Positions 35,325 through 47,041 of a DNA stretch of 64,000 bases are shown piece after piece. The position numbers and the translations under genes were made by a program. The notes below the pieces were generated by a model. That model worked only from the letters and a program-made list of their open reading frames with translations. It searched no databases and was not told the origin of the DNA. Numbering within the stretch: the stretch's first letter is position 1; each line of letters begins with the position of its first letter. Where the stretch lies: assembly GCA_947846985.1 (NCBI GenBank), contig CANTUZ010000002.1, positions 137,167,889-137,231,888 on the forward strand, in the 5' to 3' direction. The stretch is from Fratercula arctica (Eukaryota; Chordata; Aves; Charadriiformes; Alcidae).

Positions 35325-36580
35325 TGGGACACAAAGGTAAAAAGGAGGAAAATAGGTAGTACTGATCAGTCAGCCTCACTTCCATGCTCAGTAAGAACAT
35401 GAAGCAGATCCTCCTGGAAGACATGTCTAAACATACGGAAGACAGAGAGGTAATTAGAGACAGCCAATATGGCTTCACCAAGGGCAAATCATGCCTGACT
35501 AATCTGGTGGCCTTCTATAATGGAGTAATTGCATGAATGGACAGGGGAAGAACTACGGATGTCATCTACCTAGACTTCTGTAAGGCCTTTGATACAGTCC
35601 CCCACAGCACTCTGGACACTAAATTGGAGAGAGATTTGTGTGACAGATGGACTGTTAGATGGATAAGGAGCTGGTTGGATGGCTGTGTCCAAAGAGTTAT
35701 AGTCAATGGCTCAATGTCCAAGTAGAAACCAGCAATGAGTGGTGTCCCTTGATGGTCCCTACTGGGACCAATACTATTTAATATCTTCATCCATGACAGA
35801 CGGTGAGATTGAGTGCACCCTCCACAAGTTTGCAGATGACATCAAGCTGAATGGTGTAGTTGATTCCCTACAGGGAAGGGATGCCATCCAGAGGGATTTT
35901 GACAGGTTTGAGGAGAGTGTCGAGGTGAAAGTCATGACGTTCAACAAGGCTAAGTGAAAGGTCCTGCATGTGGGTCAGGGCAATCCCCAGTATCAATACA
36001 GACTGGAGGATGAACGGGTTGAGACCAGCCCTGTGGAGAAGGACTTGGAGACATTTGTGGATGAAAAACTGAACATAAGCTGGCAACATGCACTTGCATC
36101 TCAGAAAGCCAACCACATCCTGGGCTGCATAAAAAGAAGTGTGTCCAGAAGGTTGAGTGAGGTGATTCTCCCCCATTACTTTGCTCTTGTGAAACCTCAC
36201 CTGGAGTACTGCACTCAGCTGTGGGGCCCACAGTATAAGAAAGACATGGATCTGCTAGGGTGGGTCCAGATGAGGGCCACAAAAATGGTCGGTTGTAGTG
36301 ACCTGTACATTGGTCTGTAGTGACAAGAAAAGGGACAATGGTTTTAAAATGAAAGAAGGTAAATTCAGATTGGACATAAGGAAGAATTTTTTTTTATGAT
36401 GAGAGTGGTGAGACACTGGAACAGGTTGCCCAGACAAGTTATAGATGCACTGTCATTGGAAGTGTTCACTGTCAGGTTGGATGGAGCTTTGAGCAATCTG
36501 ATCTAGTGGATGATGTCCCTGGGTTGGACTAGATGATGTTCAAAGGTCCCTTCCAACCCAAGCCATTCTATGATTCTATG
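35325..36580 (+). mobile_element. CR1 LINE copy with RT remnant
   Basis: Seen: from about 35325 the sequence follows CR1 ORF2 through the reverse transcriptase and C-terminal region, then the 3' UTR with GGTTGGACTAGATGATGTTC, and ends at ATTCTATGATTCTATG, the octamer tail typical of CR1. It is 5'-truncated. After the codons for RATKMV (about 36293) the next recognisable CR1 sequence is GTGACAAGAAAAGGGACAATGG near 36320, so a block that other copies have, encoding the LSLEKRRLRGDL region, is deleted. Known: this subfamily differs from the one at 14030 in its tail. The insertion is not intact enough to have been active for a long time. Confidence 0.95.
35360..36320 (+). pseudogene. CR1 ORF2 reverse transcriptase remnant
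   Basis: Non-LTR reverse transcriptase that in an active element copies its own RNA at the target site. The palm motif A is clear: [15 protein letters not shown] encoded from 35561. The catalytic FADD (the YADD-type box) is encoded at 35829-35840, followed by IKLNGVVDS. The C-terminal conserved block LEYCTQLWGPQYKKDM follows near 36202. Breaks: an in-frame TGA at 35534-35536, a TAG at 35723-35725, a frame change between GVP (about 35740) and the FADD box, and a TGA at 35955-35957 within NKAK*. Both catalytic aspartate motifs survive but in different frames. The ORF1 and endonuclease parts are missing through 5' truncation. Confidence 0.93.
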
Positions 36581-38290
36581 CAGATATTTTCACACCATTA
36601 AGACCCTACCTTTCTGTCTTGCTATCTATTGATACATCAGCCTTTGCCAGCTGCTCTCTTTCTGTCTGTAGTAAACCATTCTTTTTTCTTAGATAAATAG
36701 TCATGTAAGTCATACAAACTGCCTTGTGAACTTCATTTAGAACAAACCTATTCTTCAAACACATATGCTTTCATGCGTTAAAACATCAGTGTAGCGCAAA
36801 ACAAATATTCTTCTATTTCTTCAGGCAGTGAAATATTAGGTTTTCCTTCAGTCATATCTTACAGCTTTTGAAATTAAATTGTTTTGTAGAAACATGGCTC
36901 AGTGCTACTGTAAAAAGAGAGTCAGGTTTAATACAAACCAGCAAAACATTAGCAAGCAACAACACTAATCACAACGATATTGTGAAACTATTGGTAGCTT
37001 CAAGCAAATTCCTAATGTCCAATGTTTCTGATCACTAGTAACCTGCTGTCTGTATTTCCATTTCATTTTTCTCTCGACTTCAAATCTAAGAAATTACAGT
37101 GTTTTTATTTTCGAATTAATTTCAGGCTGTGCTCCATTGAGAGATTTATCGGGGCAGGCTCATAGGCTCACACTGGACACACTTCTTGAACAAGAGCACC
37201 AGGACAAGTCTGTGCTGGTGTAAAGTAGTTCACACAGAACTATGTCAACTCACACCAGCTGAGGCTTGGTCCTTGTATATTATTATCAGGAAGTCCCAGC
37301 ACTATACCAACTCTTTTGATAATCTAAAAACTAAAGGATTCCTCCTGATATAGAATTGATACTTAGATAAAAAATTTTCATGGTGTTAAATTTGATCCAT
37401 CTAGATCAAAAGGATTTGTATTGCTCATATATGGATGACATTATATGGCCTAACTCATATTTTATTGGCTCCTTGGGATTCCTAGTTTATATCAGGCCAG
37501 AAGCAAGAAGGCCGTTGGTTACTCCCCAAATTCTGTAATTTCAAGAAAACAGAGTTATGACAGATAGTTACAGGAATGCCATTCACAGAAGGGATCCCTC
37601 TGAAAAGATTGTCCAGCTCTGAATTTCTTTTCCCATGTCATCTCCAGAGACATGTGTGAAAGAAGAGATTTTTTTTTATCATCTTGTTTAAACCAAATTC
37701 AGTCTCTGCATCCCTACTCTCGTGTTTTCACTGGGGACCTCCTAGGAAAGGTGAGCACAATTGTGTTCAACTCTGAGATGGATGGGATGGATGAAATTTA
37801 TTTTTTCTTTGCACAACTTGACAGCAAGGAATTTTGTAGTCTTTAGATGTAAAATCTACTGTATTATAAACCATATTAAAAACTTGTACAATTAAGTGTG
37901 TGAATCCCACAACTCATACACTTGAGCTGGTGAGAATTCACTATGCTGCTATTCCATATGAATCCATAAACACAGACATTACTGTCACAAACGCAAAGCA
38001 TTTATTTCAGTGTTAAAACAAAGAAGTCTTTTTCCAAATCATGGTACTCGGAACTGAAGTGAATTGTCTTGCATCTTCTACAGAATTTCTTAACATAAAA
38101 TGACTGGTTTGTGAGAGAATAAAAATGATTGAAAGCAGTATCCAAAATATAAACTTGAAACAAACTTCAAAGCTTTTTCAAATTCACAATATGGTTAACT
38201 GAAAAACAAACAAAGAAATAAAAATGAACACACACACCCCTCAGAATGTGAGAAATGCAAAACTTTAGTTATGATTTCTTTTTCTTTTGT
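36581..38290. other. Intergenic, no gene seen
   Basis: AT-rich DNA without recognisable genes or mobile elements. Confidence 0.55.
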
Positions 38291-38316
38291 TTGTTGTTGT
38301 TGTTGTTGTTGTTGTT
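38291..38316. repeat. (TTG)n microsatellite
   Basis: Almost nine perfect TTG units within a T-rich context. Confidence 0.95.
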
Positions 38317-39739
38317 ATTATATCGTAGATTAAAAGATTATTGTGTTATAACTAAAAGAGACAAGAATCCTTCGATATCTCTCAGGAAAAAAACCAAACA
38401 AACCAAACCACACAAATTTTCTGGCAAGACTTTCTCCTTGACTTTTTTAAGTGGAACTAAATCTTAGACAATGTAAGGTTTGACTACCACTAATTATGAC
38501 AGCATTTTCTTGTAGAAGACTTTAAGCAAAGTTTTAATACAAATTAGATCACTCAAGAGAAGTCAGTAATGAACTTTGGGTTTTTTTCTTGTTTTAACAT
38601 CAATAATGTTAACAGTAAATTTGCAATGCATAATATAATACTAGGAATATGATGATGAATAGAATGCCAAATACAATATTGTGGATATATTTTTAAAAAA
38701 GGAACCTGTCACCTCCAGGCTGTTATGTAGGTTTGATTCTTTTTTTCCCCCCTTGGTGCTGGTTGGTTCAAATGCTATCCACAGAAATATTCTGCACCTG
38801 GCTGTTACATGTTCTTGTTATACATATACATGTTCATTTTCTACCTTTACATTACATTTGCATATACATACATGTATTTGCATATACATATGTCCTGATG
38901 TTTCTTTTTTCTTAAAAACTGCAACAAAGTCTTTTATTCGGAAGTAGAAACATATTTTCGTATTAAAGGTAACCAAAAATCTTTGTTTTAAAAATAGACC
39001 TTTTTTTATATTTTCCTTTTTGAACAATTCTTTGAAATATCTGGAAGAATTAACATAAGAGAACACATAAAATGGGAACCCTTACTGCATGGAAATTTTG
39101 ACATTTGTTTTCATTCTAAATAATGATGGAAAACATGGAAGTTTCCCAAAAATTATTCTCTGAAACATTTCATTTCATTGCTTCCAATAAAAGCTAAGCC
39201 GTTCACTACAGCTGTTTCTGAACTGAAATGATCAGTTGGCTGCTTAAACTTAAGCAAAACCAGTTTTAGCTTCACTTATCATTAAACTCTTCTTCTCCAA
39301 TAAATTGTTGTTTCCCCAACATTTGTTCTCCCATGAAGCCTACAGCATGCAATGCTGCCCCTGGGCCAGGCTTCTCAGCCAAACGCCTCGTCCGTGAAGC
39401 ATCACATCAGTCGAACACCAGGGAAGAGGGAGCCACCTGGCAAAGGATGTGGCCAAACCTGCAGCGGGAAGCTGAGCCTCCCAAATAGCAAGTGACCTGC
39501 AGTTCAGATGAGAAGAAATTCTGTTTGAACTCAGAGGGGATGCTGTGATTTGATTTAAGAAAGGGAAACGGTTCTGTTTGAGTCTAAACATCATCCAGCG
39601 CAGTATCTTAGTTTTTCAACAGAGAAAAATTTGGGCAAAATCATGAATTGTCTGAGGTAATTCTGAACTCAGTGGAAAGCATACAGTCTCTTTAGGCTAT
39701 ATTGGATGGAAAAATCCCATATTGGTTTTAGCTAATATT
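38317..39739. other. Intergenic, no gene seen
   Basis: AT-rich DNA. A 20-base tandem duplication lies at 38856-38894. A GC-richer patch at 39330-39560 has no recognisable gene; the minus-strand frame at 39340-39594 shows no familiar motif. Confidence 0.5.
38856..38894. repeat. Duplicated 20-base unit with octamers
   Basis: Two tandem copies of a unit starting ATTTGCATATACATA, the second one base shorter. Each carries ATTTGCAT, the POU-domain octamer, so two octamers sit exactly 20 bases apart. The unit is AT-rich and could be a simple replication slippage product. Confidence 0.85.
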
Positions 39740-39766
39740 AAAAAAACAAAACAAAACAAAACAAAA
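39740..39766. repeat. (AAAAC)n simple repeat
   Basis: About five units of AAAAC following an A run. Confidence 0.9.
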
Positions 39767-42700
39767 TGGATTAATCAAGATTTTTCTTTTTCCATTTGCC
39801 ATTTTTCAGTTGGCCCATAAAGTACTTTCAGCATCTTCCCTCTTCACAAACTTAGAAGCATTATGCTTTACATTTTTGTGGATCCATTTCCAAGGCTGCT
39901 ATTTTAGTTTCATTTACTTTTATACTAAAAGGAGTAATACTTCAAAGAAACCTATTCTACACTGCAGGTGCTATATAATTCTGAACAAAAACCCCAACAG
40001 TTTTATAGCTGTAAGGAAGATATTGATCATAGGGTGTTACGTGAAAGGCATCTGTCATTGAAATGCTGAAACAAGATGTTTTAAGAAGTTTAGCATGTGT
40101 CTCTGTGTGCATGTGGGAGGAGAGGACACTGTGTGTAACAGCAAGTGTGTAGATAATTAATGGATGATGGTAATACAAGAGAAAAAAACCACAAATTGTT
40201 ACTTAGTACCCTCAGGCTTACACAGAAAACCGATAGAAGCAGATTGCATGGGATAAACAGAAGAAAGATTAGTGTGCATGAAGGAATAATTGAAAGCTGC
40301 ATTCATGTGAGCGTATTGTTTTTAATTATTCATTGACAGAAAACCTGTAGATAAAACACCGGCTAATCTTTAATCTGAAAAAACCCTCAGGCCCATAAAA
40401 CCTATTGAGGATGTAAAGAGGATTAATAAAGAGGTAGGTGGAATCAAGAAGGATGTGTATGTTGTCCTCCTTGTTCATTTACAGTATAAATTGTGCAGAG
40501 ATGTAATAAATTAGACTAAATAATTCAGTTTTATGTAGCTGGTACTGCTGCATATTTCAGAATGATACAGAATAACAATAACAGACATTCCAAACTATAA
40601 AAAGACTTCAATAATAATTCTTCTACCCTTGTTATCTTCAGCCGTTATCTTTCTGTTTAAGAAATGGGACAGACGCTTACTCTGAAATCATTCTTAAGAA
40701 GGATCTCACATCACAAATCTTCTAGTTTTTAATAAAATTTACAATCTCTGTGATTGACATCATGATAAAACTGACCTTGCCAAATGAACATCCAAATCCC
40801 ATAAACAATAATAATGAAGAAAATGACCAAACAAATATGAAAGGAAAAAAAGAAAGACAGAAAAATCAATTGGATTTTCTGAAGAGTTTTGTATATTCGG
40901 GTGAAAAACATTGTCTTTTTTTTTTTTCCTATTCCTCCCAGCTCAGATATTTTTCACAGTTCACATGACAAAGCACAACTAAGTCATCTCTACTTAGTAT
41001 TTCACTCAATGTGATGCTGAAGCATGCAGGTCTCTATAGCTCTGAATGTTACAACTAGGATGTTTACTAGACGCGAACCAAATCCATTGAGAAAACTGAA
41101 ACGAAATGTGGCCTATTTGGGTCAAGTGGTGGACGAGGCCCATTCTGCTCTGAATACCCTGTGGCTGAGAGATTCACCCAGCTGGTTCCAGGTTAATCTG
41201 AGCAGTATCAAAATTTAAACAAAAAGTCCTGTGGTTTTGCAAAGTGATACAGAGAAGCTTTAGCTCCAAGGGCCAATACATCTCCCACCAAATCATGACC
41301 AGCCAGCCCAGTTTAACAGCCTTTCTGGCTGTTAGGGCTGCCAGAGGAGCACGAAACAACCAGAGTGAGGATCTGTCTGGGTGCCTAATCCTGTGGGGAC
41401 CCGGATAAATCTCTCCAACTCCTTTCAAGCCTTCTAAAGCTAGCAATCATTAGCATACAAATAATTAGAGAACCGATACCATCTTAGGCTTTAAAAACTC
41501 CTTTGACTTTTGTCTGTCATGCAGCACTTCAGGTATTTTAGGTGTATTCACTGGAGCTAACAAAAGGTAGACTGACGTGACTTACATTTGTCATTCTGCA
41601 GAGTATAGATTAGCAAAGCAGATGTGCAGAGCCTGGGACAAATCTGGTTGTGCTGAATTTTACCACCAGCAGAAAGAAATTTGCATCTTGCCATGATTAA
41701 ACTCAGCAGGAAGAGTCACAATAAATTGTGTTAAATCAAGCATGACCTTACAAAGTCTTAATACAGATCAAACAAATTTAGAAATGATTTTTCATGGTTA
41801 GGCATACAAAATACAGTATGGACAGAAATGCAGGAAAAAAGACGGAAAGAACATTACAATGACCCATATACAGTGTCAACGTTTGCATTACTCACCAGAT
41901 TTATTAAAGAAGAAGTATATTAAAGCGGTTCTGTTTGTTTATATAAACAATTCTAGGCACTTTCCCCTGCTGAGTCAATGACACCAGAAATATTTAAATC
42001 TGCATTCTTTTACGGCTTGGATACATGCCTAACTTCTCAGTTAAGCGATAAATTTAGAAAGGAAAGTAGCGAACGTGTGAAAGGGAACAAATACTACATT
42101 TTTCTCTGACACTGTTTGTTAGGTTCGCAATATTGCTCTTGTCTGCTGTGCATTCCTGACAGATTGCTGCTGTAGGTGTGGAAGATAAAGAACTACGTAG
42201 TTTGTGCATCCTGGCACATTTTGCCTGTGGTGTAGGTACCCAGGTATCCTGTGCAGGAGAGGTACAAAGTAGCTGGGCAAGCCCAGAAGTCATTTTTCAA
42301 ACCCCTGAAACGTTATTGGGAGAAAAAAAGATATGTTAGTTTCTGAATCTAAATGGCTACAAAAGCTAATGTAAGGCAAGAACAGAAATTAAAAAAAGTC
42401 ATCTTGAAATTTCTTAGAATAGTAAAGATTCATAATGTCTTAGGAAGGTATAACACAACAGCTGCAAATTTAGTGGTGATTCTAATGGGGAATTTAACTT
42501 GATATGTACCAGAACAGAAAGACTAAAGGTCTGACTACATATTCAGCACAGTGTTAGTTGTGTCTTTTTTCTTTTCCAGCCCCTATGCGATAGCAGATGC
42601 AGAGGAAGACAAATCTCACAGAAAGCGAAAACTGGGAATACTGCACAGTATCTCATGTGTTTTATTGATCTGGGGTGCTAAGTGCTTAAAAACCTATGGA

Positions 42701-44441
42701 ACAGAATCCAGAGGATGACTTACCAACATTTCTCCTGTTCATAGCCCTGTTCACATTGCTGGGCAGTATAATTGTCATAAATTACACCCATGTTGCTTAA
42801 TGTTAACTGAATTGTCCAAAGACACATGGCTCTTCAGGTATGGAATTGCATTTATTTGAATCTCTGGCATGTGCTTTTTTTTTTGTGATGGTGTGAGTAA
42901 ATTTTATTTTCTTGCTTACTTGCTTGGTACTTAAGATATGGACAGGAAATTTTGTTTTGGTTTGGGTAAAGTATTCCCTGACTATTGTATGGTAGTTTTC
43001 CTTGAAAGTCTTAAGCTATATTTAAATCCCTAGGACTTCTGTCATACCCCCTACTGAGAAAGCTTGCCTTTCTGAGCACTGGCATTAAGCAGAGAAACTG
43101 AGGGACTGCACACTCTACTTCAGATCACCTCTGCAAATACTTTAGAATCTTGTATCTCTGTACTTCTGAAAAATACCATGGCATTACAGCCCGGCTGGAA
43201 ATCATGAATGTAAATTACTTCATATAAAAAAAGCAATATTTTATTTAGTATATTTTCAAATAGCTTACTTCAAAGCAGAGAACATTAATAAACATCAAGG
43301 AATTTAAAGCCGTAGTGATGGGGGAATGCAGAGAAGAGTTATGCCTTCAGCTGAGATATAATTTTACTTCTCCCCGGCTAACTAGTCTGCCAATGAAATG
43401 CCAGGGCATTGCTGTCTCCCAATCAGTAGCAAGTGTGCAAAGCTTGATTGAACTATGACACAGGAGTAGAGGGAACATAATCCTAAATTAAAAAGTGCAA
43501 ACAATAGGAAAAACCTTACCCTGATCCTGGGTTTTCCCATTTTTTCAGTGGAAGTAAACTGTTGCAGCACACGTTTCTCATATTGCACCAAAATAAGAAT
43601 TAATAATTAAGGGCCTTGACTTTAGCTCCTAATTTAGCAGCGCAAACCACAATGTGGCTTGAGGAAGAATGTATTTTGAAATTTGATAGGAAATTTAGTG
43701 CTGGTATTTTTTAACGTGTGTCTTTGTAAGTGCAATATATCAGGCATCAATGAACAAGTGTTAGTTAGGCGGGAAATCTCTCTGCAATCTGTCTATATAC
43801 GGGTTTCTTTTCCCCCTCTGCAGCATACCACCTCTTCATAGCCCTTCCCCTCATCATTTTCTCCATTTCACTTTCCTCAGTGGCCTCACAACCAAATCCC
43901 TGACCCTTCACATCTGTGTCTTCTCCTTTCCGGTGCTAGGGCTTCGCAAGCTGTCTCCTATCACAAAATGTCACTTTTAAATTGATCTTTTTCAATCAGC
44001 TTTTCAAACAGGTCAGCTGCGACACTTGCAGCCTCTGTTAGCCTGACCTTCTACCCCATCAAACTCCAGCCGCATCTCCTCCTCAAGTTTTTAAGTGCTC
44101 TCATAGTGTGGTTTATTATTTTCAGAAGAAATATGAAACTGCAGCAGGACCCAGCGAGGAAGACTGAGACAATCAACCCAAAAACTGTTGCAGAGGAGGT
44201 CTGGAGAGAGTTTCTACCTCACATCTGTACAATGTGATTCCACCCTATGAACAAAATCTTTTTTTTATAAATGTAAGATACCAAAAATCAGACCTTCTAC
44301 ATTTTTACTCTTCCTTCCCAGCCACCTCCTTGTTAGTTTTTAGAAATTTCTTCCTTATAGTTCTACATTTATTGGATTAGTCGCTCTGTTACCAGCCTAC
44401 TGCTCTGTAATTGCCATTAGTGTAAATGCAGCCAGCTTGGC
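39767..44441. other. Intergenic, no gene seen
   Basis: No gene recognised. A balanced-composition patch at 41030-41450 has short frames on both strands without known motifs. A strong acceptor-like string (pyrimidine tract then CAG) ends at 43823, and a pyrimidine-rich stretch follows to about 44110; this could belong with the donor at 44580, but that is speculative. Confidence 0.5.
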
Positions 44442-44579
44442 CGAAGCCACGGCGTGAACTCACAGCCCTCTAGAAGCGAGGTGGGGAGCGGTGCCTGTGC
44501 CGGTCTGCTCCAGCAGTTCGCGTTTTCCTGAGGAGGACCTTTGGTGCCTGCTGGCTGCGCGCCGGCCGTGACCGCTGCG
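44442..44579 (+). promoter_or_regulatory. Compact CpG cluster with splice donor
   Basis: Fourteen CpG dinucleotides occur between 44442 and 44579, against near absence in the surrounding kilobases. The cluster ends directly at GCG|GTAAGT, a near-perfect 5' splice site with GT at 44580-44581. A CpG-rich first exon followed by a donor is the usual arrangement at a vertebrate promoter, here perhaps for a noncoding RNA on the + strand. Against this, it is shorter than the 200 bases asked of a CpG island, and no TATA box or downstream exon can be proven. It could also be a methylation-protected enhancer or a young GC-rich insertion. Confidence 0.35.
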
Positions 44580-46996
44580 GTAAGTAAAAGGATGCTGTTC
44601 ATCATCATGACAGGTCCGTTCCCTCTGCCAGCAGCATCACCTGGCTCGGGGAAGGAAACCATAGGGTTGTGAGGAGCCGAGGAATTGCAGGTATCCACAT
44701 CTAGCAGAACTGGTAAATGTATTATATAGGCTAGCAATTGCTTAAAAGCACCTTCAAAACGAGAACACAATAGCGCGATGTCACTCAGCCAGCCCCACAG
44801 CCTGTAAATTTCCTCAGTTAGATCCCATCATAAAACCCAATTAAGCTACAAAAAAGGAGGTAGTTACATTATTTTTGCGTGAAAACGTTCTAAGGGAAAA
44901 TATGACCTGCTTACGCCCGTACTGAGCAGCTTAATTATCTCAGGAACGGGATTGCTTCCTTCAGGCTGGTCACTGCCCTGTTATTGCCTTGGCTGGGAGG
45001 AAGAGGGGGGAGGGGTCACAGCTACCAAAATCACACACAAGGGAGCTCTGGGTCTGTACAGCCGTTGGGGCAACAACTGTTCTCCCTACAAAGAGCTCCA
45101 CGTGGATCAGACAGCAGGATGAAGTCCTTACATTTTGTGCTTTTTCAGATATGAGAAGTCCTGCAACATTAATGAAAAAGCTGTGGTAATAACAGTTCTG
45201 TAGGAGAATATTCCTTGGTGCTAGCTACTGACATTTGTGACAAAGGTCTTCAATACAATGAAACATTCTTGGCTGCCTTAGCTTTAAAGAAGTTGCCATT
45301 CTTAGGATACCCCTGGAATCAAAAAGTCTGGTTGGGAGACCTCTTCCTTGGATAAATAAATACCTCTGTGTCTGAATACTGACTTGTCAGGAAAGACTTG
45401 GAGAATTGTTGCTGAGTTTATATAATATATACTCTAATAATATATAAATATATTGGAAATACAGAAGTTTTTTTATTAATTCAGAGCTTATCAAATTTTA
45501 GAAATACAAATTTCCCTTCAAACAGGAAACTCAAATGTTCAGGCTTCTCTAAGATAAGAAAGATTTTTCTAAACAATATTTGAAATATGCAACTATTCAA
45601 AGATTTTGTTTTCCTTCTTATTTTCACAGCGTAAAGCACTGACAGAAGAAGGCTTCAATAGTAAAAGGCTAAATATATTTTAGTCCAAAATACGGTGGCC
45701 TTATATGAAAGATAATTTTGTGTTGGGCAGTTTTATAATGAGTGCTCTAAACCACTGTTGGCCCTAAAATGAGATGCCCCATTTTCTCTTTGGTCTCTTG
45801 TGAACTCATTAAGACAGCACACTTGTTATTAGAGAACAATTCCAATGACTTGTAGAGTAAGTTGGCCTTCATGCACTCACTGCTGAGGAGAAAAAAACAA
45901 AACAGTTTTAAAATGGTATTGTAGACAAGGTACAATGCAGTGTTTCCTTCTGCTTTGTCTTCCAAATGTGTGAAAAGATATTTTCATTTCCAAAGTAATT
46001 GAACCCTCATTGATAATGGCTTTTATATTGTGGACTTTGGTATTATAGAAAATACTTGGCCATAACTTTATGGGGAATGTCTTTTGTTAACAGATAATTA
46101 AGAAAAAAAAAAAAAGAAAAAAAATCAAGGAAATTGAATTGCCTTAGGGATCAGAGCCAGACAATCAATGCAAATTTATATTTTGTAGATGTTTTAGGTA
46201 TAGGTCAATGTTAGTACAAATAATAAAGTATTTTGAGATATAGTTTACATTTAAGCCTAATGGCATCAAAATTATGTATATAAAGAACATGTGAAATAAA
46301 ATATACTTTAATACTAGATTGAAGTCTGTAGAAGGCAGCTTTACACAATATAATATTATTTTAAATACTTTTATATAAAAACCTGCCAACATTTGCAGTC
46401 CAAGTAAAACCAACTGCAAATCTGGCTGCCTAAGTAAACTAATGCAGATGATACTTTCACTGAGAGTAAAAATGGTCAAGCAATCCATAACTTCCTCTTC
46501 ATTTGGGAATCCTGTATTTTTGATTCATAGAATAATGATCTCATAATCCAGCAGGATTTTCCTGTATTGAGAAATGTAATGATAAACCCAATGTAGACGC
46601 CTGCCAGATGATCTGGGGGAAATTTCAAGAACAGAAGTATCTGTGACTTGCCCTCAGACTACTCCCTCTGCAGAAATATGCAAAGCAGCTCCTGGGAGAT
46701 CTGTTAGTTCTCAGAGCCATATCCCCTTGACCTCCTCTCCTAAATTTGAGGTGCAATCTGGCAGAGCAGTAGTCCAATTTCTCTTTAAAGAATTCTTTTT
46801 CCAGTCTTCCTGGGAATAGAATTGCTTATTAAATTTTGATGAATGAGAATATGCAGGAACTTTCTGAAAAAGACAGTAGGGCTTACTCTCCTTGTAACCA
46901 AAGTCATTCCTATGGCCAAGATAGCAGACAAACAAAAAAGACAGAGTAGTTTCTTTTTCACTCTCTTTTTCCTTTTGATATGTAGATTTCAGGTAG
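44580..46996. other. Intergenic, no gene seen
   Basis: No gene recognised. The part 44740-44990 is repeat-free with several isolated CpGs and may be a continuation of the regulatory patch. From 45200 on it is AT-rich. Confidence 0.5.
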
Positions 46997-47041
46997 TTTT
47001 TTTCTTTTTTTTTTTTTTTCTTTTTTTCTTTTTTTTTTTTT
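46997..47041. repeat. T-rich tract
   Basis: Forty-five bases made of T runs broken by three C. Confidence 0.9.

Noticed and set aside
44417..44770. 117-codon minus-strand frame with a signal-peptide-like stretch (MNSILLLTAAVTAGAQPAG)
   Set aside because: The hydrophobic stretch is internal, no matching family is recognised, and the frame coincides with a CpG-rich patch where stops are rare. No transcript support can be inferred.
46520..46560. TTCATAGAATAATGATC considered as the start of a minus-strand CR1
   Set aside because: The octamer is not repeated and no CR1 3' UTR sequence follows.
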